This document shows positions 22,487 to 33,274 of a stretch of DNA of 45,324 nt, piece after piece. The stretch's first letter is position 1. Every line of letters begins with the position of its first letter. A model generated the notes under the pieces. The model ran no database searches and was not told the DNA's origin. It was given only the letters and a program-made list of their open reading frames with translations. The DNA comes from a virus: positions 1-45,324 of IMG/VR virus record IMGVR_UViG_3300034682_000013. One strand, written 5' to 3'. Both the position numbers and the translations under genes were made by a program.

Positions 22487-25092
22487 TTTCCGAGAAGATC
22501 CCGAGCCTAACCCAGGGTGTCTCCCAGCAGGCTCCAGAACTCCGGCGTCCGTCCCAGGCAGAGGACCAGCTCAACTGCTGGAACTCATTCGTTAACGGCA
22601 TGAGCAAGCGCCCTGGTGGTGTCTTTCAGGCCGAGTACAAGGTCCCTGCTGGGTTCGTCAACAAGGGGTCACAGTGGGAGTTCCTTGACTACGGGATGGA
22701 CTTCGGACGGTTCGTCGTGGCGTTCGATACCAACGGCAAGATGATTGCCTTCAAGGAGGACGGCACCCCTGTGAACGTCGTGGGGGATACCAAATACCTC
22801 CGCCTGCACAGTGCCGCTGTCCAAGGCAGGAAGTACACCGTGCTTCCCTATGGCACCGCTGCGTTCGTCTTGAACAAGGCCGCTCCGGTCCTGCCTCGTC
22901 CTGACGTGATAATCGACGATAAGACTTTCCCGCTGCCTCACACAGATGGCCGGACAGACTTCATGGTCACGTTCGCTTATCCGGAAGGCGGTAAGAAGTA
23001 CCAGTTCTCCGTGAGCGGGCAGGGTGTCACTCTCCCTGGCACAACCTCTCCCGTTGAGGTGGCCCGTCAGGCCATCCGTGTGTTCGCCTCCAAGTACCCG
23101 TCCTTCGTCTGGAAACAGGCAGGGTCTGTGGTGTACGGGAAGGGGAACCATGAGACGTCCGTTGCTTATGCTGACGGTACAGAGGGAGGCTGCTCATTCG
23201 CAACGCAAGCGGTGGTCAAGCCGACCGGCTCCTTCAGTGGTGTCGTGGTGGGCTTCGTCCACGTCAAGCAGGGTGACTATGGGACCTCCTACACGGTCAA
23301 CGTGAAGATCAACGACAAGCTGTCCACGGTGAAGCATACGACTCCTGACGGATCAGACACTGCACACCGCAATCAGATCGCCATGGAGTTCATCCGTGAC
23401 AAGCTGCTTCATGCCATTGAGGCTGCCGCTGGTGTGACCTGCTCCCGTGTAGGCGCTACCGGCTTCGCCATCTACGCGAAGGACTACAGTTCCAAGGTGA
23501 AGGTCTGGGCGACAGACGACGTGAACAACAACGCTATCCGTGCGTTCGACACATCGGTGACGACTGAAGACGACCTCCCGCACCAATGCGTGGACGGCTA
23601 CACCGTCAGGGTGTCCGCCAAGAACAGCGACTCTGCCTACTACCTCCGCTACCAAGGGGAGGACAGTGACGACGCTGGTATGTGGATGGAGACCCCGAAG
23701 CCGCTGGAACGCTACAAGGTGTGGGGAGACACGCTACCTCACCTACTGGCACCTTCGACAGACTTGGAAGGTAACACCATCCTAACCTTCTCTGTGGCTG
23801 ACTGGGCTCCCCGTAAGACCGGTGACATGGAATCTATTGGGTTCCCTGAGATTGTCTCTGACGTCTCCGAAGAGGGGATGTCAATCAAGACTCTGGCCTC
23901 TGTGGGTCTCTACCAGTCACGGCTGGTCATGCTTGGCGGCCCGTACCTCTCCATGAGCCGGACCAACAGCTTCTTCGACCTCTTCCCTGCGTCAATGCTG
24001 GCTGAGGTGGACACAGACCCGATCAACCTGCTGATCACCGGACAGAAGGGCCAGATGGTCAACGGCTTCCATGTGATCCCGACCGAGCACGACGTCCTGG
24101 TACTGGGTGACACGCACCAAGTAGACATTGGCTCTGACACGGGTGTTATGTCCCCGACCTCCGTCTACTCCAAGCCGAAGACGGCCTACACGATGGATCC
24201 TGGATCTTCCCCTGCATTGGTGGGTGACTCCATCTACTTCATCGACGCCCGTCAAGGCTATGCGGCCTGCCAGCAGTACAGCGTGAGGGATTCAGCAGGT
24301 GGGCGCTATGCCTACGAAATCAGCCAGCACTGTCCGACGTACCTGAAGGGACGCATGGACATTCTGGTCGGTACTCCGCAAGGGGTCCTGCTGCTGAAAC
24401 CAGTAGGCACCACCAAGACCGTCTACGTGTACCAGTTTATCGACTCTGCTGAAGCACGGGTCCAGTCTGCGTGGACTCGCTGGGAGTTCGCTGGGAACGT
24501 CCTGAACGCCGAGTTCCGTGAGGGCAACCTCCACACCCTTGTCAGCTTTAGCGAGGGGAGCGTGGAGCGTCTGACCCATCACCTGGACGTAGACGCTGAG
24601 GCTGAAGCCCTGGGTATTCCCCTGAAGCTCGACTCCCGCAAACGCCACGGTGCAGAGAAGCCGACCAACCTGCGGGAAGGAGAGATCGCCATTCGCCGTC
24701 AAGGTGTCTGGTTCTCCGGCTTCACCTACATGCAACGCCACGTCCTATCAACGCTCTACTTCTGGAACCAATCGCTCCAGCAGGCTGTGACGAACGGACG
24801 TCTCCAGATCCGGCGCATCAAGTTCCTCTACCGCGACACCACCGAGTTCAACGTCATCGTTAACCGGCGAGGTGAGGGGAGGTCTTCTGTCCGGTCCTTC
24901 CGTGGCCGTGTGATCGGCTCAATGAACAACCTCCTTGGCAAGGTCCCCGTCGAGAGTGGGCAGTTCACTGTCCCTGTGCTTTCACGCAATACCGACGTGA
25001 CCCTGACCATCGAGAACAACGGTCCCCACGACGCCCGCTTCCTGTCGGCTGAATGGGATGGCTTCTACAACACAAGGACTCTCCAATGGTAG
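22474..25092 (+). CDS. Tail tubular protein B / nozzle (T7 gp12-like)
   Basis: The product is 872 aa (T7 gp12 794). The N-terminus SEKIPSLTQGVSQQAPELRRPSQ is the family signature (LxxGVSQQPxxxRxxxQ), followed by LNCWNSFVNGMSKRPGG. It is a beta-rich protein forming the tail nozzle. It overlaps gp11 upstream and the gp13-like gene downstream (7 bp). Confidence 0.93.
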   Translation: MGRLISEKIPSLTQGVSQQAPELRRPSQAEDQLNCWNSFVNGMSKRPGGVFQAEYKVPAGFVNKGSQWEFLDYGMDFGRFVVAFDTNGKMIAFKEDGTPVNVVGDTKYLRLHSAAVQGRKYTVLPYGTAAFVLNKAAPVLPRPDVIIDDKTFPLPHTDGRTDFMVTFAYPEGGKKYQFSVSGQGVTLPGTTSPVEVARQAIRVFASKYPSFVWKQAGSVVYGKGNHETSVAYADGTEGGCSFATQAVVKPTGSFSGVVVGFVHVKQGDYGTSYTVNVKINDKLSTVKHTTPDGSDTAHRNQIAMEFIRDKLLHAIEAAAGVTCSRVGATGFAIYAKDYSSKVKVWATDDVNNNAIRAFDTSVTTEDDLPHQCVDGYTVRVSAKNSDSAYYLRYQGEDSDDAGMWMETPKPLERYKVWGDTLPHLLAPSTDLEGNTILTFSVADWAPRKTGDMESIGFPEIVSDVSEEGMSIKTLASVGLYQSRLVMLGGPYLSMSRTNSFFDLFPASMLAEVDTDPINLLITGQKGQMVNGFHVIPTEHDVLVLGDTHQVDIGSDTGVMSPTSVYSKPKTAYTMDPGSSPALVGDSIYFIDARQGYAACQQYSVRDSAGGRYAYEISQHCPTYLKGRMDILVGTPQGVLLLKPVGTTKTVYVYQFIDSAEARVQSAWTRWEFAGNVLNAEFREGNLHTLVSFSEGSVERLTHHLDVDAEAEALGIPLKLDSRKRHGAEKPTNLREGEIAIRRQGVWFSGFTYMQRHVLSTLYFWNQSLQQAVTNGRLQIRRIKFLYRDTTEFNVIVNRRGEGRSSVRSFRGRVIGSMNNLLGKVPVESGQFTVPVLSRNTDVTLTIENNGPHDARFLSAEWDGFYNTRTLQW

Positions 25093-25535
25093 AAATTCGT
25101 CCAATCACTGAACACGACATTATTACCCTGGCCCCTGAGCTGAAGGAGTTTGACCTTCTGGAGCTGCGGGCCACCACCAACATCCCTGTCACTACTGCGC
25201 TGACCGAGACAATCGCTGCGTCCGACGAGGCGTTCTCCTTCACCTACGACGGGGAGATCGTCGGCATGTTCGGCTGCCAGAAACGCTCGACTGGCGCTGT
25301 GGTCTGGATGGTGTCGAACGACCGTATCGCTGAGTTCCCCAAGACTGCCACCAAGCAGGCCATCGCCATCATCGACGCATGGGCTGCCCAGCACCGTCTG
25401 CTGTGGAACTACGTCTACTCCGGTAACGAGCGGTCAATCGCTTGGCTGAAGCTCCTGGGCTTCTCCATCCACGCTACTGTCCCGTCCTACGGATCCCATA
25501 ACGAGCCCTACCACTGCATGATCAAGGAGGGCTGA
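25086..25535 (+). CDS. Internal virion protein, gp13-like, GNAT-like fold
   Basis: The product is 149 aa (T7 gp13 138) from ATG 25086, overlapping the gp12-like stop. IRPITEHDIITLAPELKEFD, GEIVGMFGCQ and SGNERSIAWLKLLGF are typical of the acetyltransferase-like fold described for gp13 proteins. It is needed for infectious particles; enzymatic activity is not implied. Confidence 0.83.
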   Translation: MVEIRPITEHDIITLAPELKEFDLLELRATTNIPVTTALTETIAASDEAFSFTYDGEIVGMFGCQKRSTGAVVWMVSNDRIAEFPKTATKQAIAIIDAWAAQHRLLWNYVYSGNERSIAWLKLLGFSIHATVPSYGSHNEPYHCMIKEG

Positions 25536-25537
25536 CT

Positions 25538-26011
25538 ATGTGGATGATGGCGGCAGGAGCCGCAATGTCAGTAGCCAAAGGTCTGGCCCAAGGACGGGCC
25601 AATAAGAAGTACGCAAAGAAGCTCCAGATCGCCAACAACCTTCAAGCTGCTGCCGACCAAAAGGTCATCAATACCCAATCCTCCCAGATGTCCCAGCAGG
25701 CCGCCCAGGCTCGCCGTGGACTGTCCATCAAACACGCACAACAGGAGGCATCCAATGAAGCTCGAAATGCTGCCACTGGGGGCGCTATGGGTGGGTCTGT
25801 GGACCGCACTGCTGCTGTGCTGGATCTCGCTTCGTCACGAATGGACCAAGAAATCCAAACGAACCTAGCGAACCAGCTCTACCAACAAGAACTCAACAAA
25901 CTGGGTGTGGTGAATAGCGCCGCATCGGCTAACGCACAGGCACCGAAAGGGACCAACCTGCTCGACCTTGTGCTGGCTGGTACGGAAGGTGCCCTCCAGT
26001 TCTATCGCTAA
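25538..26011 (+). CDS. Internal virion protein (T7 gp14-like)
   Basis: The product is 157 aa (T7 gp14 196). The N-terminal hydrophobic helix (MWMMAAGAAMSVAKGLAQG) is followed by Gln/Ala-rich helices (QAAADQKVINTQSSQMSQQAAQARRG). gp14 is ejected first and forms the outer-membrane channel. A second, +1-frame reading frame with a strong ribosome site is embedded at 25755-25868. Confidence 0.85.
   Translation: MWMMAAGAAMSVAKGLAQGRANKKYAKKLQIANNLQAAADQKVINTQSSQMSQQAAQARRGLSIKHAQQEASNEARNAATGGAMGGSVDRTAAVLDLASSRMDQEIQTNLANQLYQQELNKLGVVNSAASANAQAPKGTNLLDLVLAGTEGALQFYR
25755..25868 (+). CDS. Overlapping 37-aa membrane peptide hidden inside the gp14 gene
   Basis: In the +1 frame relative to the gp14-like gene, ATG 25755 is preceded by AGGAGG (25743-25748) with 6-nt spacing, as good a ribosome site as any in the window. 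The product has a short N-terminus, one hydrophobic span (GALWVGLWTALLLCWISL) and a basic tail (RHEWTKKSKRT). This fits an N-out/C-in single-span membrane peptide, and a pinholin-like or membrane-modulating role is conceivable. The AGGAGG also encodes gp14 residues, so selection on both frames must be tested. Confidence 0.5.
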   Translation: MKLEMLPLGALWVGLWTALLLCWISLRHEWTKKSKRT

Positions 26012-26020
26012 GGAGGCTCA

Positions 26021-27742
26021 ATGATCCGCTCCAGCGAGTTTGGCTCCCTTGAGCCTACCCGCCAAGTAACCGCACAACGATACCAAGCGTCCGTAACCCC
26101 AGGTCCCCAAGAGAAGACCGGACTTGAGAAACTGGCCGACTTCGGAATGGGTGTCCTCAAGTACAAACACCAAGTCGATCAGGAGGTCCTTCAAGCAGAC
26201 CTCTCTATGGCTACCGAGAAGTACGAAGACGCCATCAAGGCGATGGATCCTGAAGACTTCGCCAAGGACCCTGACGCTGCGCTCAAGGCTGCCGGTATCG
26301 AAGACATGTATGCCCTGCTGGACAAGGCCCCTCCAGGCCGTCAAGCCGAGCTGCGCAAGAAGATCGACTACCTGCGTGACTCCACGACCACCTCAATGAC
26401 GACTGCGGCTAACCAGAAGGCCAAGCTGCGGGCCACCGTCTACAACACCTCCAATGAGCTGCGTACCACGGGGGACGTCTCTGAGGACCACTGGTCGATG
26501 GTTATGAGTCTTCCCAAGGAGGCCCAGAAACACGCTATCGCTTCGCTGGCACAGGTCGCCATCACCGAAGGCCACGTCGCCTTGTTTGATCGCATGTATC
26601 AGGACGAACGCCTGAGCCCAGACCTTCACGACAACGTGGAGACCTGGAAGCGTCAAGCAACTGACCGCATCGAGGCGAAGAAGCGGGAGGAAGAGATCGC
26701 TGCCCGCCGCCGTGCCAAGGATGCTGAGAAGGCAAACAAGGCTGCACTGAAGGCACAGGCACAGAACGCCGCCCTTGGGATGCTCGCCAGCGGGTTCCCT
26801 ATCGACTACGTAATGGCCCTGCCGCACATCAACAGCGGGGTGAAGCGTGACGAGCTTGAGGGCTTCATTATGTCCAACCCTGCGCTTCACCAGCAGGTTG
26901 CCGTCCACTCCGTCCTGAACGCCGACAAGGCCATGTTCAAGGCTGGTCTGGCTAACCCTCTGGCCCCTGACGGTAAGTCTCCGGCTCCACACTTCATCTA
27001 CGCCATGAACACCCTTCAGGGCTACAAGAATGCCCGTGGTGGCTGGGATGGTCTTGAAGGGATCGGTGTGACCGAGAAACAGCGCCAGATGCTTGAGGCT
27101 GCCGAGCTGACCCGTAGTCCTGACGAAGACTTCACCTCTTCCATGTTCCGAGTAATGACGACCGCTCCTAAGCACACCGCTCCGGTGGACACGAAGGAGA
27201 TCAGGGAGCGTGACCGTGCGGCGATGGAAGGGCTGAACCTAAGTCAGCAGGACCAATACTGGCGTGAGGTGCAAGCATTGACGCTCTACGGGGTCCCGCA
27301 TGAACGAGCCTCCGAGAAGGCCCTTGAGAAGGTCACTGCGGATACCTTCGACGCTGGCGGTGTGACCGTGACCGGTGCTTCCCAGATCAAGAACACCTTG
27401 GTGGAGACCCTGGGTGTCGAGGCTGACGACAGGGTAATGGGGGAGGTGATCAACACCACCATCGACAAGACCCTGGCTAACGCCTCCAGTGCGTACTTCG
27501 GGACGAACCAGCCGCTATCCAACTGGCAGCAGTTCACCTCCCTGGACGGCACCTTGATCTTCCGGCACATCGACCGGCCTGCGCTGATGGTCCCAGTGAC
27601 CACCGATCAGTTCAAGCGGACGGCCAGTGAGTTCAAGCAGAAGGACGTGACCTACGGTAAGGACGAGCCCACACGCCGCACCGAACACCGTGAAATGTAT
27701 CGGTCTGTCGGCGCGGGTTATCCCGTGAGGACTATCAAGTGA
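26021..27742 (+). CDS. Internal virion protein (T7 gp15-like)
   Basis: The product is 573 aa (T7 gp15 747, so shorter). It begins MIRSSEFGSLEPTRQVTAQRYQ and is mostly helical, with lysine/glutamate-rich coils around residues 220-250 (KKREEEIAARRRAKDAEK). Position between the gp14- and gp16-like genes and the overlap with the next start (ATCAAGTGA) support the call. gp15 forms the periplasmic part of the DNA-ejection channel. Confidence 0.85.
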   Translation: MIRSSEFGSLEPTRQVTAQRYQASVTPGPQEKTGLEKLADFGMGVLKYKHQVDQEVLQADLSMATEKYEDAIKAMDPEDFAKDPDAALKAAGIEDMYALLDKAPPGRQAELRKKIDYLRDSTTTSMTTAANQKAKLRATVYNTSNELRTTGDVSEDHWSMVMSLPKEAQKHAIASLAQVAITEGHVALFDRMYQDERLSPDLHDNVETWKRQATDRIEAKKREEEIAARRRAKDAEKANKAALKAQAQNAALGMLASGFPIDYVMALPHINSGVKRDELEGFIMSNPALHQQVAVHSVLNADKAMFKAGLANPLAPDGKSPAPHFIYAMNTLQGYKNARGGWDGLEGIGVTEKQRQMLEAAELTRSPDEDFTSSMFRVMTTAPKHTAPVDTKEIRERDRAAMEGLNLSQQDQYWREVQALTLYGVPHERASEKALEKVTADTFDAGGVTVTGASQIKNTLVETLGVEADDRVMGEVINTTIDKTLANASSAYFGTNQPLSNWQQFTSLDGTLIFRHIDRPALMVPVTTDQFKRTASEFKQKDVTYGKDEPTRRTEHREMYRSVGAGYPVRTIK

Positions 27743-30700
27743 ATTTCGACGTACTGAAAGAACTCGCAACGCCTGTAGAAGGCACAGAGGGGGCTATCCA
27801 GCTCCCTTACATGCGGGACGGTGGGGCCATTGAGGTTGCCACCGCGTTCGCAAAGCACAACTGGCAGACGTCCATTGAATACGACAGTTTCAAGAAGGAC
27901 GCTGACTTCGACTTTGACGCTGAGAAGGACAAGCTCGCTGAGGGCCTTTCCGAGACCAGCGCCCGCATCTTCAAGAATGGAGGATACACCAACCGCGAGG
28001 ACGCTATGCGTAACCTCCGCAATTTCCAAAAGGCTGACTACCTGACCCGCTCTGCGGCTGAAGGCGGCTGGAAACCGATGGCAGGAATGGTCCTGGGGCA
28101 CATGGCTGACTGGACGCTGCTGACCGGTGCCGGTGCCAGTGTCACAGCCCTGAAGACACTGAACAACTCCCGCAAGCTGGCCTCTGCGATGGACAAGCTG
28201 GCAAAGGCCGGTGCGTCTGCAAAGCAGGTTGCCATTGCTGATGCTGCCGTTAAGGGGACCGTTGGTTCCGTTGCGTTCGACGCTGGCATGATGGGTCCCC
28301 AGATGGCCCAAGGCCGAGCCGACTGGGAAGAGGCGGAAGACGCTATCTTCACCGGTCTGGTGTTCACTGGGCTGGTCGGTGGGCCGATGGCGCTGCGAAA
28401 CATCAAGGCTGCCACTGAGCTACGTGAGGCTGGCCTTGCTGCCCTGGACTCTGGTGCGAACCCTATCAGGGAGATCACCAAGGCCCACGGTGAGGTTGAC
28501 GCTGTTCGCAAGGCTGCCGACGAATACCTGAAGGACACCGCCTACCAGAAGCTCGACTCTGTGGCCATGAAGGCCGAGCTGCCAAGCCGTTTCTCCCAGA
28601 CGACCAACACAGAGCTGGAGTCTGTGAATGAAATGGGGCGCAAGCTGTTCCAAGACCCGACCTACCTGCGGACCGACACCAAGGAGAACATCCAGTCGAT
28701 CACCGCTGACGTTGAGGCCGACAAGTGGACCTACAGCGTGGAAGGGCTCCTTGGCGAGAAGCTGGCTGCCGGACGCGAGGCGTTCCTGGCATCGCCTGAA
28801 GGTAAAGCCTGGGCACAGAAGAACGGGATCTCCTGGTGGGACCGTACCCTGTCCAAGCCGGTCAACGACAAGATGGCCTACGACATTCACCGCCACCTAT
28901 CAGCAGGTGGCCGTATCGAAGACCTTCCGGTCGGCCTGCGGGAAATGGCCCAAGCGATGGACGAGGCGACCGAGACCACGTTCAACCAGATGAAACGCTT
29001 TGGCGTGGAAGGCACCCAAGAGCTGGAACACGTAGCCGGTCACATGCGCCGTCTCCACGACGACCAAGCCTACCGCGACGTTATCCACTCGTTCGGTGAC
29101 GTGAAGGTGGGGGAGGAAGCCCTGACCAAGGCAATGACGGAATCCATCGTCAAAGGGGCTGTGAAGGAAGGCGCTGAGATCACTCCGGCTCTGGCCCGTC
29201 GTCTCGCCCTGATCGTCCAGCACAGGGTCCTTGCCATTGGCTCCGACAAGATGGCCCTTGAGGGGATCCTGTCCAGCCCGAACACCTTCTACAAGGAAGC
29301 CAAGGAGTTCCTGAAGGACGACAAACAGGCCCTCAAGCTCACACAGGAAGCCTTCGGGAATCCCAAGTGGGCACCTGGGGACCGAGCAAAGCGAATGGGC
29401 AGTGAGTCCGACAAGGACACCATGCTGCGCCGTCGTATCCCGATGGACCTCTCTGTGGCTATCGGTCACGGGAAGGTCAACAAGTGGGGCGACGAGCTGC
29501 GTATGTCAGACCTGATGATCACCGACGCTTTCGAGCTGACGCACCGCTATGTCCGCCGTGGCATGGGCAACGCTGCTCTGGCGAAGAATGGCCTGAAGAG
29601 TCTCGAAGACATCGACAACTTCATCGCCAAGGCCCAGCAGGAAGCGAAGTTTGCGAAGGACGGTCAGAAGGCCGCTGACGCCATCACTCGCCTCCAAGAG
29701 GGCATCCGTAGGATACAGGGCGTCGGTGCCGTGGAAGAGATCACAGGAGCCCAGGCGAAGGCTGCGACCATCATGGCAATGCTTGGCCGCCACGCGACCG
29801 GTGTAGGTCTTGGTGGTGCTGCTATCGCTGGCCTGTCAGAACTCGCACGGGTGATCAACCGTACCGGCTTCCGGACCATCATCAACATGGTGCCTGCGCT
29901 GCGGGAGACCTCCGACAAGAAGCTGCTGGACGCCTTCAAGGAGTACGGCCTCTATTACGGCAACTCTCGTCTGATGGGCGCCTTCTCGCATCTGGAAGAC
30001 TTCGGATCAAATACCCTGAGCACAGCAGGAGCCCTAGCTTCTCAATCAGCTCAAGCCGCTCTGAAGTTCTCTGGACTCTCCCTGATGGACCAAATGACCC
30101 GACAGGCTGCCCTCATTGGCTGGGCTCGCCAGATTGAGCGTCAGGTCGTCCAAGGGAAGCGTGGGGCCAAGGGCTTCCGTCTCTCCGAAATGGGATGGAA
30201 ACCCGAGGTGTCCGAGAAGATCAGCTCCTACATCAAGCAGCACGGCTTTGACCTGGACAACTGGCGGACAGCCGACGGACGGATCGACTACGGGACCATC
30301 GAAGAGTTCACGTCAGGGGGCCACAAGGTTATCTCCGAGAACGTGACCCGCATGTTCTCCGGTGAGTCAAACGCCGTGGTAGATGGGCCTATCGGTTCCA
30401 TGTTCCTCCAGTTCCGGAAGATCGTCTATGCGACCTACAACAAGTCACTTATCCGTGGCCTGTCCCAGGTAGACGCCATCACAGCGTCGAACCTTGTGGC
30501 TGGTCTGGCAGGTGCCATTGCGGTGAACGAAATGCGCACTGCGGTGAAGTCTGCCGGTATGTCGGAGAAGGAACGCAAGGAGTACATGAAGAAGTGGAAC
30601 CTGCGCTACGCCATGACTCACGACGATGGGGATCTCGCCCAGGCATTCGTTGGTACTATGTCGTACACCCCAGCAGGCGGTCCATTCGCTGAGGCCACGG

Positions 30701-30948
30701 CCTTGCTGTCCTCCATGCTGTTCGGTGTGGACCTCCGTGGTCGCCACCAGTCCGGCCCCCAGACCATCTTCCAGTCTCCGTCCATTCAGCTCCTTGAGAA
30801 CATGACGCGCACAGCAGGAGGTTTAGTCACAGCGCCATTTAAAGACGACCCTGACTACGACGACATGCAACGTCGTGCCAAGGCAATTATCCCTCTCCAA
30901 AACTGGTACGCCGTACCGTTCATTGCAAACACTCTCACTGAGGATTAA
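27739..30948 (+). CDS. Internal core/ejection protein (T7 gp16-like) lacking a transglycosylase domain
   Basis: The product is 1069 aa (T7 gp16 1318) from GTG 27739. T7 gp16 opens with a lytic transglycosylase domain. Here the N-terminus ([20 protein letters not shown]) shows no such catalytic motif and goes straight into helical sequence, consistent with the shorter length. C-terminal membrane-prone segments ([36 protein letters not shown]) fit a protein spanning the inner membrane during ejection. It follows the gp15-like gene with a 4-bp overlap. Confidence 0.87.
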   Translation: MNFDVLKELATPVEGTEGAIQLPYMRDGGAIEVATAFAKHNWQTSIEYDSFKKDADFDFDAEKDKLAEGLSETSARIFKNGGYTNREDAMRNLRNFQKADYLTRSAAEGGWKPMAGMVLGHMADWTLLTGAGASVTALKTLNNSRKLASAMDKLAKAGASAKQVAIADAAVKGTVGSVAFDAGMMGPQMAQGRADWEEAEDAIFTGLVFTGLVGGPMALRNIKAATELREAGLAALDSGANPIREITKAHGEVDAVRKAADEYLKDTAYQKLDSVAMKAELPSRFSQTTNTELESVNEMGRKLFQDPTYLRTDTKENIQSITADVEADKWTYSVEGLLGEKLAAGREAFLASPEGKAWAQKNGISWWDRTLSKPVNDKMAYDIHRHLSAGGRIEDLPVGLREMAQAMDEATETTFNQMKRFGVEGTQELEHVAGHMRRLHDDQAYRDVIHSFGDVKVGEEALTKAMTESIVKGAVKEGAEITPALARRLALIVQHRVLAIGSDKMALEGILSSPNTFYKEAKEFLKDDKQALKLTQEAFGNPKWAPGDRAKRMGSESDKDTMLRRRIPMDLSVAIGHGKVNKWGDELRMSDLMITDAFELTHRYVRRGMGNAALAKNGLKSLEDIDNFIAKAQQEAKFAKDGQKAADAITRLQEGIRRIQGVGAVEEITGAQAKAATIMAMLGRHATGVGLGGAAIAGLSELARVINRTGFRTIINMVPALRETSDKKLLDAFKEYGLYYGNSRLMGAFSHLEDFGSNTLSTAGALASQSAQAALKFSGLSLMDQMTRQAALIGWARQIERQVVQGKRGAKGFRLSEMGWKPEVSEKISSYIKQHGFDLDNWRTADGRIDYGTIEEFTSGGHKVISENVTRMFSGESNAVVDGPIGSMFLQFRKIVYATYNKSLIRGLSQVDAITASNLVAGLAGAIAVNEMRTAVKSAGMSEKERKEYMKKWNLRYAMTHDDGDLAQAFVGTMSYTPAGGPFAEATALLSSMLFGVDLRGRHQSGPQTIFQSPSIQLLENMTRTAGGLVTAPFKDDPDYDDMQRRAKAIIPLQNWYAVPFIANTLTED

Positions 30949-30950
30949 CA

Positions 30951-33266
30951 ATGGCTTACTTCGCACGGGTCCTGTATCGGGACCTGTCGGCAGGCCAGCG
31001 TGAGTTCTCTGTTCCGTTCCCATACATCGACAAAGCACACGTCAACGTCGCCCTCAATGGCGTCCTCTTGACGTCTGATGCTTTCTCATGGACGTCCCCC
31101 AGTGTCATCGAGCTGAAGACTCCGGTGAACACAGGGGACGCCCTCTACCTGCGCCGTAGCACCCCGCTGGGCGAGCGTTTGGTGGACTTCCGGAACGTGG
31201 CCGAACTCACCGAGGCCGACCTCGACATCGACTCTCTGCAAGCATTCTATGGCGTCCAAGAAGCCTACGACGAATCCAGCGCCCTGCTGGGTACTGACTC
31301 CGAAGGCAACATTGACGCTGGCAACATCTGGATTCGTAACGTCCCTGATCCTGTCCTCCCTGGCGACGCCGCGAACAAGCGGTACGTGGACAACACCATC
31401 GCTGAGTACATGGAAGGGAACATGATTGTAGGCCCGATGGGTCCCCAAGGTCCTATTGGTCCGCGCGGTCCCCAAGGGACGCAAGGCCCTGAAGGCATCC
31501 CTGGCCCTCAAGGTCTGGTGGGTCCTGAAGGCCCACAAGGTCCTATCGGTGCTGAAGGTCCTCAAGGTCCTGTCGGTCCGACCGGTCCCCGTGGCCCTCA
31601 AGGTATTCAAGGTGTTCCTGGTATCCAAGGTCCAGAAGGTGCCCAAGGTCCTATGGGTCCAGAAGGTCCTATCGGTCCGGCTGGTCCACAAGGCCCACAA
31701 GGCGCTACAGGTCCGGAAGGCCCACAAGGTCCTATCGGTCCCCGTGGTGCAACCGGTGAGACTGGTCCCCAAGGCCCTGAAGGTCCTGTCGGTCCGACTG
31801 GTCCCCGAGGCTCTATCGGTCCAGAAGGTCCTATGGGTCCTGCTGGTCCACAAGGCCCTGAAGGTCCACAAGGCCCCGAGGGTAAAGCTGGTGAGCCTGG
31901 GAACAACTTCAACCCTGATCACATCGTTGACGATGAGTCGGGTCTGACCCAGTACAACAGCAGTCCTGCTGGCACATCCGTACTGGTGCTGACCGTAGAC
32001 GGCCACACCCAGCCGTGTCTCTTCATCATGCGGACCACTGGTAAATGGTCCAACCCTATCGAATGGGGTAAAGGCGACCAAGGCCCTGTCGGTGAGCGAG
32101 GACCCCAAGGCGCGACCGGTCCACAAGGCGCTATCGGCCCGACTGGTCCAATGGGTCCCCAAGGCCCCGAAGGCCCGCGAGGTCCTACTGGCGCGATGGG
32201 TCCTCAAGGTCCCACTGGTGACGTTGGCCCCCGAGGCCCGCAAGGTCCCCAGGGGGAGAAAGGCGCGACAGGTGCCAAAGGCCCTCAAGGCTCTATCGGC
32301 CCGACCGGTCCTATGGGACCCCAAGGACCCCAGGGTGAACGTGGCCCTACCGGCAACCAAGGCCCTGAAGGTCCTCCTGGTCCGAAAGGTGCAACAGGGG
32401 ATACCGGTGCGACTGGTCCCCGAGGCCCTGAAGGCATCCGTGGCCCGATGGGTCCTGAAGGCCCACAAGGTCCGGACGGACGCCCTGGCCCACAAGGTCC
32501 GCAAGGTCTGGTAGGCCCTGTAGGTCCCCAAGGTGCTCCTGGCGTTCCAGGTCCTCAAGGCGCTCCAGGTGCCCAAGGCCCACAAGGACCAGCAGGTGAA
32601 CGAGGGACCCGAGGGTGGTACTTCACTGTCTCATGGACGGCAGAAGCCCAATGGAATAGCAACTGGGTGAACAGCGTGATCGGTGGTCCGAAGACTTACG
32701 ACGTCGTGACTTGCTACAACCCTGGCGGTGGGTTCTCCATCACCAAGAACTACGAAAGCGGGACCTGGAAGACCGTTGAGCTGATCGAGCAGAACGAGCT
32801 GAAGATCATGAACGGTATCGAGGTGTTCCGTATCGGTGTCCCGTCAAAGTCCACGGTGGCTACCGTACCTCTCCATCGGAACGGCAACGAGTTCTACTTC
32901 GAGTTCGACGCCCGTTATACCGGTGTGTCCTTCAACGTGGCGCTCACTGGTTCAATCAGTAAGGGCGTTTCGCTTGGCGGTGGATCATCGCCGAGTACGG
33001 CTACGCTGGGTCCTGAGACCCGCACCATCAACTGCCATTTCCGCGCTGCCAACGGCCAAGAAATCCTCCTGGCGTCTTCGCCGCGAAGCTACTACGGGAA
33101 AGCAACCGGCTTCGGCTACGTCACTATCGTGGCCTCTGAGACACACCAGTTCTCACGCAACGCGAACGTGAACGTAGGCCCGACGACCGGCGTTAAGCGC
33201 ATCAAGTTCACCGGTAACGTGGACGTGGTGGGCTTCCCGACCTCCGTTGACCTCATTCTTTTCTAA
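30951..33266 (+). CDS. Tail fibre protein 1: T7 gp17-type anchor with collagen-like shaft
   Basis: The product is 771 aa. Residues 1-150 match the T7 tail-fibre N-terminal domain ([49 protein letters not shown]), which binds the tail. Two collagen-like Gly-X-Y blocks follow, about residues 161-317 and 378-555 (roughly 110 triplets, many GPQ/GPE/GPM). They are separated by a compact 60-residue non-collagen domain. A C-terminal globular domain (556-771) is the likely trimeric receptor-binding tip. The collagen triplets should form a stiff trimeric shaft. A second anchor-bearing fibre gene follows 8 bp later. Confidence 0.9.
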   Translation: MAYFARVLYRDLSAGQREFSVPFPYIDKAHVNVALNGVLLTSDAFSWTSPSVIELKTPVNTGDALYLRRSTPLGERLVDFRNVAELTEADLDIDSLQAFYGVQEAYDESSALLGTDSEGNIDAGNIWIRNVPDPVLPGDAANKRYVDNTIAEYMEGNMIVGPMGPQGPIGPRGPQGTQGPEGIPGPQGLVGPEGPQGPIGAEGPQGPVGPTGPRGPQGIQGVPGIQGPEGAQGPMGPEGPIGPAGPQGPQGATGPEGPQGPIGPRGATGETGPQGPEGPVGPTGPRGSIGPEGPMGPAGPQGPEGPQGPEGKAGEPGNNFNPDHIVDDESGLTQYNSSPAGTSVLVLTVDGHTQPCLFIMRTTGKWSNPIEWGKGDQGPVGERGPQGATGPQGAIGPTGPMGPQGPEGPRGPTGAMGPQGPTGDVGPRGPQGPQGEKGATGAKGPQGSIGPTGPMGPQGPQGERGPTGNQGPEGPPGPKGATGDTGATGPRGPEGIRGPMGPEGPQGPDGRPGPQGPQGLVGPVGPQGAPGVPGPQGAPGAQGPQGPAGERGTRGWYFTVSWTAEAQWNSNWVNSVIGGPKTYDVVTCYNPGGGFSITKNYESGTWKTVELIEQNELKIMNGIEVFRIGVPSKSTVATVPLHRNGNEFYFEFDARYTGVSFNVALTGSISKGVSLGGGSSPSTATLGPETRTINCHFRAANGQEILLASSPRSYYGKATGFGYVTIVASETHQFSRNANVNVGPTTGVKRIKFTGNVDVVGFPTSVDLILF

Positions 33267-33274
33267 GGAGACAA

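Noticed and set aside
29118-29140. Promoter-like CCCTGACCAAGGC inside the gp16-like gene
   Set aside because: One mismatch in the core, no gene start nearby, and the codons (Leu-Thr-Lys-Ala) explain it.
31086-32585. 499-codon open frame on the - strand
   Set aside because: It is the mirror of the Gly-Pro-rich collagen repeats; it has no plausible domain and all other genes are on the + strand.
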